Part shown: one piece after another, positions 25,913 to 37,449 of the stretch
Numbering within the stretch: position 1 is the stretch's first letter
How the letters are laid out: each line of letters opens with the position of its first letter
Assembly (NCBI GenBank): GCA_031082145.1
Contig: JAVHLP010000006.1
Location: 1-64,000, forward strand
Length of the DNA: 64,000 bases
Direction of reading: 5' to 3'
DNA from: a bacterium
Lineage (GTDB): Bacteria > Bacillota > Sulfobacillia > UBA995
Notes under the pieces: generated by a model
What the model was told of the DNA's origin: nothing
What the model saw: the letters and a program-made list of their open reading frames with translations, nothing else
The model's database searches: none
Translations under genes and position numbers: made by a program

Positions 25913-27181
25913 ATGCCCGCCATGACCCTAGCGGCAAGCAGGAGGGGCATCACAACCGTCTACGTGTACTCCGTGATCCTCGCCGGGGCCCTGCTCTTGT
26001 GGTTTTTGGGGTTGCCCGAGCGCGTGTGCCTCGGGATGGCGCTGTTCGCGCTGCTCACCTTCATCGCCGAGGCCTTCCCGGTCACCTTGCCGCACCAACC
26101 GGTAACCGTCTCTGTGGGCCTCGCGGCTCATCTCCCCATCATCATTCTGTTCGGCCCCCAAGCCGCGGTATGGTCGGCTACTCTGGCCACCATACGCTGG
26201 CGGGAACTGAAAGGGCAGGTCTCGCTCGAGAAGGTTCTCTTCAACCGCGCCCAACTCGCCATCTCGGCCGGGCTGGCATCCTGGGTGTATCTCACCTTGG
26301 GGGGCAGGCTGGGCACGGTTGACCTGGGCCAGCAGGTGCTGCCGACGCTGCTTGCGGCCACCACCTATCTGGTGGTGAACATGACCGCGATCTGCGGCGT
26401 CGTCTGCCTGAGCCTGGGCAAGCCTTTCGTCGCCACCTGGCGCAGCAGCTTCCGGCATGTCATACCCCAGGCGGTAGGGTTGAGCTGTCTCGGCGTGCTG
26501 TTCGCCATCGTCTACGCTACGGCCGGCCCGCTGGGAGTGGTGCTCTTCACCCTGCCCCTGGCCCTGGCCAGGTACGCCCTGCAGCAGTACGTCGATCTGC
26601 GCGACATCTTCCTGGCGACCATCAACGCCCTGGTCTCCGCCATTGAGGCCAAGGATCCATATACCCACGGCCATTCCACCCAGACCATGGAGTACGCGCT
26701 GGCCATCGCGCGACGCCTGGGCTGGAGCCACGAGCTGCTGGAGCGGCTCCAGTACGCCTGCGTGTTGCACGACATCGGCAAGATCGGCATCCCCGACGCC
26801 ATCCTGAAAAAAGAGGACAGCCTCACCCCGGAAGAATACGAGGTGCAGAAGCGGCATCCGGTGGTGGGGGCGGACATCGTCCGGGCCGTCAAGTTCCTCA
26901 GCCGGGTCGTGCCCTGGATCCGCCACCACCACGAGCGCTACGACGGCCGGGGCTACCCGGACGGCCTCCAGGGCGAGGTCATCCCCCTGGGAGCCCGGGT
27001 CATCGCCGTCGCCGATGCTTTCGACGCCATGACTTCCGTACGGCCCTACCGGCCGGCCCTCAGCGCCCAGGCGGCCCTGGAGGAACTGCGGAGGAACACC
27101 GGCGCGCAGTTCGACCCGCAGATCGTGGAGGCTTTCCTGCAGGTTGCCCCAGGGCTCGACCTGCCCGGGAAGAGGAAGTGA
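25913..27181 (+). CDS. Membrane HD-GYP domain protein, putative c-di-GMP phosphodiesterase
   Basis: A 422-residue protein. The N-terminal half has about seven hydrophobic segments (residues 15-220) forming a membrane sensor domain. A complete HD-GYP domain follows. The catalytic His286-Asp287 lies in VLHDIGKIGIPDAIL, the HPVVGADI and HHHERYDGRGYP metal ligands are present, and the GYP motif is at 347-349. Known enzymes of this class degrade cyclic di-GMP, so the protein probably couples a membrane signal to c-di-GMP level. The start is ATG 25913 with GGGAGG upstream. Confidence 0.88.
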   Translation: MPAMTLAASRRGITTVYVYSVILAGALLLWFLGLPERVCLGMALFALLTFIAEAFPVTLPHQPVTVSVGLAAHLPIIILFGPQAAVWSATLATIRWRELKGQVSLEKVLFNRAQLAISAGLASWVYLTLGGRLGTVDLGQQVLPTLLAATTYLVVNMTAICGVVCLSLGKPFVATWRSSFRHVIPQAVGLSCLGVLFAIVYATAGPLGVVLFTLPLALARYALQQYVDLRDIFLATINALVSAIEAKDPYTHGHSTQTMEYALAIARRLGWSHELLERLQYACVLHDIGKIGIPDAILKKEDSLTPEEYEVQKRHPVVGADIVRAVKFLSRVVPWIRHHHERYDGRGYPDGLQGEVIPLGARVIAVADAFDAMTSVRPYRPALSAQAALEELRRNTGAQFDPQIVEAFLQVAPGLDLPGKRK

Positions 27182-27185
27182 GCGG

Positions 27186-27755
27186 GTGCTGATCTACGCC
27201 GTCCTAGTCTCCCTGCTGGTGGGGTTCCTCCGCGGGGGCAGGCTGAGTGGCTTGGCGGAAGCGCCTCTCCGCGCCGTACCCTTGATCTTCCTGTCCTTTG
27301 GCATCCAGTTGGCCCTGCACCTTCCCGTCGCCTCCAGCCTGGTCCCGCTCGAGGACTGGGCCGGCAAGCTGCACTTACTCTCGTACCTGCTCTTGTTCTC
27401 GGCCTTCGTGGTGAACTGGCGGCTGCCGGGGATGCCGTGGATGGGATTCGGCGCCGCCCTGAACTTCACCGTCATCGCCTTCAACGGGATGCGTATGCCG
27501 GTGGCCGAAGCCCCGCTGAGGGGAGTGGGGCTGGACAGGCTGGCCGACGCGCTGGTGGCCGACACGGTGCTGACCCACCGCCTGCTAACAGCGGAGACGC
27601 GGCTCGCTCTCCTGGCCGATGTCTTCCCCTTGCCCCCTCCGTTCCCGCGACCGGCCGTCTTCAGCCTGGGCGACGTGGCCCTGATGGTGGGAGCGTTCAT
27701 CCTGGTGCAGCGACTCATGCTGGCGCGGGGGAGGCCGGCGGCGGGAAGAGGTTGA
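27186..27755 (+). CDS. DUF5317 membrane protein
   Basis: A 189-residue membrane protein with segments near residues 2-17, 27-46, 60-77, 80-98 and 160-178. NGMRMPV and VFSLGDVALMVGAFI match the DUF5317 family as I know it; function is not established. GTG 27186 follows the HD-GYP stop by 4 nt, with GAGGA 9 nt upstream. The two genes are therefore probably translated from one mRNA, and this protein may serve the same signalling unit. Confidence 0.75.
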   Translation: MLIYAVLVSLLVGFLRGGRLSGLAEAPLRAVPLIFLSFGIQLALHLPVASSLVPLEDWAGKLHLLSYLLLFSAFVVNWRLPGMPWMGFGAALNFTVIAFNGMRMPVAEAPLRGVGLDRLADALVADTVLTHRLLTAETRLALLADVFPLPPPFPRPAVFSLGDVALMVGAFILVQRLMLARGRPAAGRG

Positions 27756-27768
27756 CATAAACCGCGAA

Positions 27769-27797
27769 TTGAACCCCGCCCGCGTTCGTGTTAGAAT
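27769..27797 (+). promoter_or_regulatory. Sigma-A promoter of secA
   Basis: TTGAAC (27769-27774), 17-bp spacer, TAGAAT (27792-27797) with an extended TG at 27789-27790. A nearby TTGACA at 27752-27757 has no matching -10. Confidence 0.7.
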
Positions 27798-27811
27798 CCA
27801 CAATGGAAAGG

Positions 27812-27839
27812 CCGGAGGAACCTCAAGCGGTTCCTCCGG
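27812..27839 (+). promoter_or_regulatory. Hairpin in the secA leader
   Basis: CCGGAGGAACC (27812-27822) pairs perfectly with GGTTCCTCCGG (27829-27839) around a 6-nt loop. It lies between the predicted transcription start (about 27804) and the secA ATG, and its 5' arm contains a decoy GGAGG. Confidence 0.55.
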
Positions 27840-27868
27840 GTCGCTATAGGCCCAGCCAGGTGAGGATC

Positions 27869-30574
<2,706 letters not shown>

Positions 30575-30581
30575 AGGAGCC

Positions 30582-31689
30582 ATGTACGAAGAGGTAAGAC
30601 GGGGTGTCGAGGCGGCCCGGCGGAAGCTCGTAGAAATGGGGGACTCCCTTTGACCTGACCCGGCGTGAGACCCGGGCGGCGGAGATTGAGGCCGCGATGG
30701 CCGTGAGCGGGTTCTGGGAAGACCGCGCGAGGGCTCAGGGATTGGTGCAGGAACTCCGGATCATCAAGATCGGGCTCGAACGCTACCGGACCTTGGAGCG
30801 CGTGGCGGGGGACCTGCAAGCTCTCCTTGAACTGGGAGAGGAGGCCGGCGACGAGTCCATGCTGGCCGAGACCGGCAGGGAACTCGCCGGCCTGGAGCGG
30901 GGAATTGAAGACTTGGAACTGACGACCCTGCTCAACGGCGAGTACGACGCCCGCCATGCCATTCTGGCCCTGCACCCGGGGGCCGGCGGGACCGACGCCC
31001 AGGACTGGGTGGAGATCCTGGGCCGCATGTATTCCAGGTGGGCCGAGGAACACGACTACCAGGTGGCCATCCTGGACTGCCTGCCCGGTGAGGAAGGCGG
31101 CCTCAAGAGCCTGACCCTGCAGGTGGCGGGTCCGAACGCCTACGGTTTCCTGAAGGCCGAGAAGGGGGTCCACCGGCTCGTACGCATCTCGCCCTTTGAC
31201 GCCTCCGGGCGGAGGCATACTTCCTTCGCTTCCGTGGACGTGGTCCCTGAGATCGAGGATGACGTGGAGGTTGAACTGGACCCCGAGGAGCTACGGGTGG
31301 ACACCTTCCGCTCCGGTGGGGCCGGAGGCCAGCACGTGAACAAGACCGATTCCGCCGTCCGGATCACCCACTTGCCGACGGGGATCGTGGTTACCTGCCA
31401 GAACGAGCGTTCGCAGCACGCCAACCGGGAGACCGCCCTCCGTATCCTGAAGTCTCGTCTCCTGGAAGTGCGGCAGGAAGAGCAGGAGGAAGAACTGGCG
31501 CGACTCCGGGGTGAACAGCGGGAGATCGCCTGGGGCAGCCAGATCCGTTCGTACGTGTTCCAGCCCTACACGCTGGTCAAGGACCACCGCACCGGCGAGG
31601 AACGGGGCAACGTTCAGGCAGTGCTGGATGGGGACCTGGACGGGTTCATCTATGCCTACTTGAAGCAACAGGCCAGGGCGAACGGGTAG
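30582..31689 (+). CDS. prfB: Peptide chain release factor 2, with programmed +1 frameshift
   Basis: RF2 terminates at UGA and UAA. The short first frame (MYEEVRRG to MGDSL, 23 codons) ends at an in-frame TGA (30651-30653) in CTTTGAC. Skipping the T at 30651 continues into the main frame, giving 368 aa. This is the classical autoregulatory frameshift, where scarce RF2 lets ribosomes slip. GGGGG (30638-30642) upstream can act as the stimulatory SD. The SPF codon-recognition motif (RISPFDASGRR) marks RF2 and GGQ is at 248-250. The gene should be annotated as join(30582..30650,30652..31689). Confidence 0.95.
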
Positions 31690-31707
31690 ACGGAGGGGGG
31701 TAAGGCG

Positions 31708-32415
31708 ATGGGACGGCGGCTGATCGTCCTCTTCCTACTGATCCTGCTGGCCAGCGCGCTGGCCGAGGTGTTCCTGCCCCGGACGGTGGAGCGCGGCCTG
31801 GAAGTGGGTCTTGCCAACATGCTCGGGGGTGATCCCGAGGTCGAACTGCGTTCCTTTCCCGCTCTGAAGCTATTGCTGGGTAGGTTCGACCGTATCACCG
31901 TGGACAGCCAGAACGTGCCCGCCGGACGCCTCCTCGTCGACCACCTCACTTCCACCTTGGAGGACGTGGCCATCAACATGCCGGCCCTGCTCCTCGATCG
32001 GACTCTGGTCGTGGAGCGAGTGAGCCGGCAGACGGTGACCCTCCGGCTCTCCGAGGAAAGTCTGCGGCGTTACCTGGCGGAGGCCGTTCCCGGGCTGGAC
32101 GAGCACCAGGTGACGCTGCAGGGCGGCGTCGCCAGCCTCCGAGGCCGCCTGGACCTTCGCCCGCGGGCCGTCCGGCTTGGCGTGGAGGGTGGGTTCCGCA
32201 TCGACGCGGATGATCCCTCCCGGGTGCTCTATGACATCCAGCGCCTGAGCTTCGACGGGGTACCGGTCGAAGGGTCGTTCCTGCCCAAGCTGGTGGAGAT
32301 GCTGGGCGGGCCAGAGGTATTCATCGATCTCGATCGTTCACCGATGCCCTTGCGGGCCACCGCTGTCCGGGTAGATGCCGGCTGGCTAATCATCGAGGGC
32401 CAGGTCGTCGAGTGA
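31708..32415 (+). CDS. DUF2993 domain protein
   Basis: A 235-residue protein with an N-terminal membrane or signal segment (about residues 4-20). A DUF2993 domain follows, marked by the repeated pattern of alternating hydrophobic residues (GRFDRITVDSQNV, VEDVAINMPALL-like, FRIDADDPS). The family includes LmeA-type lipid-binding envelope proteins in actinobacteria; no function is known in Bacillota. ATG 31708 has a strong GGAGGGG upstream. It lies 18 nt after prfB and overlaps the next gene by 4 nt, at the head of an envelope gene run. Confidence 0.75.
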   Translation: MGRRLIVLFLLILLASALAEVFLPRTVERGLEVGLANMLGGDPEVELRSFPALKLLLGRFDRITVDSQNVPAGRLLVDHLTSTLEDVAINMPALLLDRTLVVERVSRQTVTLRLSEESLRRYLAEAVPGLDEHQVTLQGGVASLRGRLDLRPRAVRLGVEGGFRIDADDPSRVLYDIQRLSFDGVPVEGSFLPKLVEMLGGPEVFIDLDRSPMPLRATAVRVDAGWLIIEGQVVE

Positions 32416-34346
32416 GACCGCTGGCGCTCCTCACGGGGCTGCTGTTGCTTGCCGGCGCTGCTGCCGGCGGCGTCGCAGCCTGCCGGCGGGCCAGCGGCCT
32501 GAAGGGCCCCCGGGAGGTGGCGGTGGTCCTGGACTACGCCGCCTGCCTGGTCCTGGCCGGTAAGCTTGGCTACGAGCCGCTGGACCTGATCGAGAGCATC
32601 GCCGGGGGAGGGGCTTCGGCGCTCGGGATCTCCGAGGTCAGCCTGGACGACCTCCGCTACCGGCCTGGTATAAGCGTGCTACAGGGGCACGAGTTGCTCG
32701 CCGAACTGGCCGGCGAGGCGGATAGCCTCCGTTCCCAGGGTCTCCTGGAGCCGTGGTACACGTACATCCTGACCGGCGACCGGACCTTTGCCGCCTTCCT
32801 GGGGGAGTGGGCCGGCCGCCACCTGGGACCGGGCCGGTCCGAGGTAGCCGATCTTCCCGGAGGGCTCCACGCGGTGGTGCTGCGGGGCGTGCCCACCGCC
32901 GAACGGGCCGACCCTCGCCACCCGGAGACGCCCCGCCTTGAGCCCACGCTGCGCTTCGGCTTCTGGCCGGGCGATCTGGCGGCTGCCCGCGAGCTGGACC
33001 TCGACGCGGTGGCCGTCCTGCGGCAGGAAGTTCACCTGAGCCCCGAGGACCTCCGGGCGTTGCTCTCTCCTGTGGCTGAGGAGGGCGTGGGGACGGCCAT
33101 GCTCGCGGTGCGTGAAGTGCCCGGCCATCCCACCCGTTCGGGTGAGACGGCAGACCTCTTCCGCGAGCTGGGGTTGCTGCCGGCGGTGGTGAAGGGCGCT
33201 TCTCCGAAGGGGTTCGAGAGCCTGTTCGCCGCCCTTGACTACCGGGGCCTGAAGTTCACCGAGTTCCGGCAGGACCGGCCCCTGGCCGACTACGCCGACG
33301 CTGTTCGCGAGCGCCACGTACGGGGTGTGTACTTCGTGCCGGCCCTGTTTCCCGGGCCGGCCCCGGCAACCGTCGAGGGCAATCGGAGCCAGCTGGCGGA
33401 CTTGGCCGCAGCGCTCACCCGGGCCGGCCATCCGCCGGGGCAGGTCCACCCGGCCGAGTACCATGAGACCCACCCGGCCCTGCTGGCCCTGATCGGAGCC
33501 GGGGTGGGGGCGGCCGCCTTCGCCCTGGCCAGCCTGCTGGCCGGCTACTGGGGGCGCCCCCTGCCGGGAGGGGCAGGACTCGCGGCGGCGGCCGGCGTCC
33601 TGGCGGCAGTGGCCGTTCTCTGGCCGGGAGCGGGGCGCGAAGGGCTGGCCTGGCTGGCCGCAATTGTGTTCCCCGCCGGAGCCGTCCTGGTGGCCGTGGA
33701 AGGACACCGCCGTTGGCGGTCGCCCCGGCCGAGCCGGACGGCCCTGGGGTGGGCTCTCTCGGCGACCGTTCTCGCCGTGGCCGGTGGCCTGCTCATCGTC
33801 GGGTTGCTCGGCGACGGCAGCTACATCCTGGAGGCCCGGCTCTTCCGGGGAGTCAAGGCGGCTCACGCCCTCCCGCCGGTCATCGTGGCCGGCGCCTTGC
33901 TGGCCGGCCGGATGGGGGCCTTGAGCCGGCGCTCGCTCACTGCGGGCGAGTTCGCCCTGGCGCTTGGCCTGGCGGTGGCAGCCGTGCTGTACGTCGTCCG
34001 CACAGGCAACCAGCCGGTGGTGGCGCCCACCGAATACGAGCTGGAGTTGCGGGCCGTGCTGGAGCAATGGCTTCCCGTGCGGCCGCGGTTCAAGGAGTTC
34101 CTGGTCGGTCACCCGGCTTTGTTCCTGTTGCCCCTGGGCGTCCGGGCCGGGCCGGCCTGGACGGCGGCCCTGGCCCTGCTGGCCACGGTGGGTCAGGTGT
34201 CGGTGGTCAACTCCTTTGCCCACCTGCATGTCCCCTTGGAGTTGAGCCTGATCCGCACGGGCCTGGGCTTGCTCCTGGGATTGGCCCTGGGCCTGGCGGC
34301 CATGGGTGTCCTGGCCCGCTTGATCAGGAAGGGGGTTGGATCATGA
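32412..34346 (+). CDS. DUF5693 membrane protein, copy 1
   Basis: A 644-residue protein. It has a signal or membrane start, an extracytoplasmic region to about residue 345 (DYAACLVLAGKLGYEPLDLI, SVLQGHELL, FARELGLLP-like blocks), then eight or so membrane segments. The C-terminal part contains PRFKEFLVGHPALFLLPLG and VNSFAHLHVPLELSLIRTG. These blocks recur in the next gene, so the two are paralogues in tandem. The family is commonly next to csaB and may handle wall-polymer precursors; that is inference from context. GTG 32412 overlaps the preceding stop. Confidence 0.75.
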   Translation: MRPLALLTGLLLLAGAAAGGVAACRRASGLKGPREVAVVLDYAACLVLAGKLGYEPLDLIESIAGGGASALGISEVSLDDLRYRPGISVLQGHELLAELAGEADSLRSQGLLEPWYTYILTGDRTFAAFLGEWAGRHLGPGRSEVADLPGGLHAVVLRGVPTAERADPRHPETPRLEPTLRFGFWPGDLAAARELDLDAVAVLRQEVHLSPEDLRALLSPVAEEGVGTAMLAVREVPGHPTRSGETADLFRELGLLPAVVKGASPKGFESLFAALDYRGLKFTEFRQDRPLADYADAVRERHVRGVYFVPALFPGPAPATVEGNRSQLADLAAALTRAGHPPGQVHPAEYHETHPALLALIGAGVGAAAFALASLLAGYWGRPLPGGAGLAAAAGVLAAVAVLWPGAGREGLAWLAAIVFPAGAVLVAVEGHRRWRSPRPSRTALGWALSATVLAVAGGLLIVGLLGDGSYILEARLFRGVKAAHALPPVIVAGALLAGRMGALSRRSLTAGEFALALGLAVAAVLYVVRTGNQPVVAPTEYELELRAVLEQWLPVRPRFKEFLVGHPALFLLPLGVRAGPAWTAALALLATVGQVSVVNSFAHLHVPLELSLIRTGLGLLLGLALGLAAMGVLARLIRKGVGS

Positions 34347-36373
34347 CCCGCGCTCTGGCCTGGGGTCTGATCGCCGTCTCGCTTCTGGCAGCAGGCCCTA
34401 TCCTGGCCGGCCGGGCGACCCTGGAGCAACCCAACCGCTCGGTGGAACTGGCCCTGGACCTCGAGGAGGCCCGCGTTCTGGCCCGCACGGTGGGTCTGGC
34501 GGTGGAAGACCTCCTGGCCCAGCTGGCGGGAACGGGACTGACCTCGCTCGCGGTCAAGGAGGCGACCCCGCTGAGCCTGGCCGAGACAGGCCGGCTCAGC
34601 ATGGTCAGCGGGACCGAACTGGCGCGCCGGGTGCGGACCGGGCGGTGGCGGCACGAGTTCCTGGTGGACCTGGTGGCGGGCGGGGCGATCCTCCCCACCC
34701 ACACCTACCTGGTGGTGGACGACGCGGAGACCGCCGCCTGGCTGGCCGCCAGCCTGGAACTGAGGCTTGACCGGGTGACCTGGCACGCCGGTGAAGGCCT
34801 CCACTTGCTGGGCGTGGCCGGCGGTCCTGAGCGGGTGGAAAAGCTGGAGCTGGGGATGGACGCCAGGGACCTGGCCCTTGCCCGCCAGGCCGGTCTGGCC
34901 CTGATGCCCCGGTTTGCGAACTACCGGGGGGTGACGGCAGAGGATATCGACGAGGCCTTCCGGACGGCCCTGGCCGCCGGCCGGGTGAAGACGGTCGTCT
35001 TCACCGGCTACGAGGTGATGGGTTACCCTGACCGGCTGGCTGCCACCGCCCGCAACCTCACCCAGGCCGGCATCACCCTGGGCCTGGTGGAAACACCGGT
35101 GCAGCGGGCCTTCATACGCCAGGATGGTCATCAGGAACTGGCGGCGTGGACTGGGTACGGCGTGGCCCGGGTCTACAGCATCGCCCGGCGGGAGATGGAC
35201 AAGCACCTCAACCCGCCGCGGGCCATCGAGATGTGGGTGCGGGCGGTCAAGGAGCGCAACATCCGGGTTCTTTACCTGAGACCCTTCCTCCGGCCGGTGG
35301 CCGGCTTCGAGGACTGGGACTTGCTTGATCTGAACCAGACCTACTTCCGTGGGCTGGCGGCGGAGCTGTCGATGGCCGGTTTTGAGCCTGGTCCGGCCGA
35401 GCCTTTCAGGCCCCGCCGGGTGACGCCGTGGGCGGCCGGCCTGGCCGGTGTGGGCGTGGTGGGAGGCCTGCTCTTGTTGGTCGGTGAGTTCATCGACCCA
35501 GGCCCCCGGTGGGGACCGGCGGGGGCGTTTCTGGGCATCGCCGGGGCGGCCGCGCTCCTCGCCGTCAGGTCGGGCCTGGCCATCAAGGGCCTTGCCCTGG
35601 GATCGGCCCTGGTCTTTCCCATGCTGGCGGTGGCGGTCCTGGTCCGCCGCTGGGCCGGCCGGCCCGGACGGGGGAGCGCCCTAGTCCCCGCGCTTGTCGA
35701 CCTGGCCCTGGCCTCGGGCCTGTCCCTCCTGGGAGGGTTACTGGTGGCCAGCGTTATGGGCGACATCCGCTTCCTCCTCGAGCTCGACTACTTCCGGGGG
35801 GTCAAGCTGGCTGCTCTAGGGCCGCCGGCCGTCGGTGTGCTGGCTTACCTCCGGCACTTCCCGCCGGGCGGGCAACTCCGGCCGGACGGGCTGAGGGGGC
35901 TGGGCGGGTCGATCCGGGCCATGCTCCGGGAACGGGTGACCATCCAGCACCTGGTCATCCTGGCCCTGGGGGCGGGTGTTGTATTCCTGTACCTGGGCCG
36001 CACAGGGCACGAAGCCGGTATTCCGGTGGGGGATTGGGAAGTCCAGCTCCGCTCCTGGCTGGAGCGGGCCCTGTACGCCCGCCCCCGCATCAAGGAGTTC
36101 CTCATCGGCCACCCCGCGGTGTTGCTGGGCGGTCTCGCTGCCCGCCGCGGTTACAGGGCTTTCCTCCTCCCGGCGGCGGTCCTGACCGCCGTCGGGCAGG
36201 CCTCCCTGGTGAACTCGTTTGAGCACCTGCGCACCCCCGTCGTCCTCTCCCTCCTCAGGACCGCCAATGGCCTGATCGTTGGCGCCCTGGTAGGAGCGGC
36301 TCTCCTGGTCCTGACCGATCTGGCCTTGCGCCGGCTAGAGAGGTGGGGCCTGCCGGGGAGGTCACCCCGGTGA
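34343..36373 (+). CDS. DUF5693 membrane protein, copy 2
   Basis: A 676-residue paralogue of the preceding protein: signal-like start (ALAWGLIAVSLLAAGPILAG), extracytoplasmic domain to about residue 350, then multiple membrane segments. Shared blocks are PRIKEFLIGHPAVLLGGLA and VNSFEHLRTPVVLSLLRT. Its outer domain (EVMGYPDRLAATARNL, VYSIARREMDKHLNP) looks closer to the usual family form than copy 1. ATG 34343 overlaps the copy 1 stop, and the stop overlaps csaB. Confidence 0.8.
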   Translation: MTRALAWGLIAVSLLAAGPILAGRATLEQPNRSVELALDLEEARVLARTVGLAVEDLLAQLAGTGLTSLAVKEATPLSLAETGRLSMVSGTELARRVRTGRWRHEFLVDLVAGGAILPTHTYLVVDDAETAAWLAASLELRLDRVTWHAGEGLHLLGVAGGPERVEKLELGMDARDLALARQAGLALMPRFANYRGVTAEDIDEAFRTALAAGRVKTVVFTGYEVMGYPDRLAATARNLTQAGITLGLVETPVQRAFIRQDGHQELAAWTGYGVARVYSIARREMDKHLNPPRAIEMWVRAVKERNIRVLYLRPFLRPVAGFEDWDLLDLNQTYFRGLAAELSMAGFEPGPAEPFRPRRVTPWAAGLAGVGVVGGLLLLVGEFIDPGPRWGPAGAFLGIAGAAALLAVRSGLAIKGLALGSALVFPMLAVAVLVRRWAGRPGRGSALVPALVDLALASGLSLLGGLLVASVMGDIRFLLELDYFRGVKLAALGPPAVGVLAYLRHFPPGGQLRPDGLRGLGGSIRAMLRERVTIQHLVILALGAGVVFLYLGRTGHEAGIPVGDWEVQLRSWLERALYARPRIKEFLIGHPAVLLGGLAARRGYRAFLLPAAVLTAVGQASLVNSFEHLRTPVVLSLLRTANGLIVGALVGAALLVLTDLALRRLERWGLPGRSPR

Positions 36374-37449
36374 CGCGTCTCGTCATCTCCGGGTACTACG
36401 GATTTGGCAACGCCGGGGACGAGGCCATGCTGGCCTCCATGGTCCGGTCGTTCCGGTCCCTGGACCCCGGCGTTGGCCTGACCGTGCTCTCGGCCGATCC
36501 GGGCAAGACCAGGGCGAATCATGACGTCCGGGCGGTGGGCAGGCTGGCCTTCCCCCGCATTGTGGCCGCCCTGGCATCGGCCGACGCCCTGGTCAGCGGC
36601 GCCGGTAGCCTGCTGCAGGATGTGACCAGCCGGCGTAACCTCTTCTACTACCTGGGACTGATGCGCCTGGCCCAAGCCTTGCGCAAGCCGGTCATCGTCT
36701 ATGCCAACGGCATTGGCCCCCTCCGGTCGAGCAGCGGCCGCCGGGCGGTGGCCGAGGTGCTGGCCCGGGCCCGCCTGATCACCGTACGGGACCGGCAGTC
36801 ACTGGCTGAACTGGAGTCGATGGGCCTGACCGGCATCCTGAGCGCCGATCCGGCCCTGGCCATGACTCCTCCCCCACCCGACCGGGGACGGGAGATCCTC
36901 GAGGCCTACGGGTTGGCCCAGGGAGGTCCCCTGGTGGTGGTGGCCCCGCGAACGTTCGCGGGGGCTTCCGGAGCCACCCGGGCCATGGCGGGAGCTTGTG
37001 ACTACCTGGCCCGGACCTTGCGGGCCCGTATCCTCCTGGTGCCCATGCAGTCGCCGGGCGACGATCGGGCGGCGGCAGCCATCGGCGAGGCCATGCGCGA
37101 GCCGGCGGCCATGCTACGGGGAGGCCTCAGTCCCGCCGAACTCATGAGCCTGGTGGGTGAGTCCGAGTTACTGGTGGGAGTGCGACTGCACGCCCTGATC
37201 TTCGCCGCCGTCATGGGGGTACCGGCCCTTGGTATCGCCTATGACCCCAAGATCCCCGGCTTCGCCGCCAGCATCGGCCTACCGGCCCTTGATCCGCAGG
37301 GCCTCACGATGGAGGATCTCCTCATCAACCTGGAGTCCCTGCTGCGGGACAGGATCAAGATCCGACAGGACTTGGCGGTCAGGGTCGAGAAGTTGCGAGA
37401 ACAGGCTGAGAACAGCGCCAGGCTGACCCTGGAGCGACTGGGCAGATGA
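36370..37449 (+). CDS. csaB: Polysaccharide pyruvyl transferase CsaB
   Basis: CsaB adds pyruvate ketals to the secondary cell-wall polymer, creating the ligand for SLH-domain surface proteins. The protein has 359 aa with GYYGFGNAGDEAML at the N-terminus, ANGIGPL, DPALAMT and the C-terminal GVRLHALIFAAVMGVP block typical of the family. GTG 36370 overlaps the DUF5693 stop, and tagA begins 4 nt before the stop. The presence of csaB predicts an S-layer or SLH proteins encoded elsewhere. Confidence 0.93.
   Translation: MTRLVISGYYGFGNAGDEAMLASMVRSFRSLDPGVGLTVLSADPGKTRANHDVRAVGRLAFPRIVAALASADALVSGAGSLLQDVTSRRNLFYYLGLMRLAQALRKPVIVYANGIGPLRSSSGRRAVAEVLARARLITVRDRQSLAELESMGLTGILSADPALAMTPPPPDRGREILEAYGLAQGGPLVVVAPRTFAGASGATRAMAGACDYLARTLRARILLVPMQSPGDDRAAAAIGEAMREPAAMLRGGLSPAELMSLVGESELLVGVRLHALIFAAVMGVPALGIAYDPKIPGFAASIGLPALDPQGLTMEDLLINLESLLRDRIKIRQDLAVRVEKLREQAENSARLTLERLGR

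Noticed and set aside
30648-30653. In-frame stop early in prfB as a sequencing error or pseudogene
   Set aside because: CTTTGAC with an upstream G-run is the conserved programmed frameshift of RF2.
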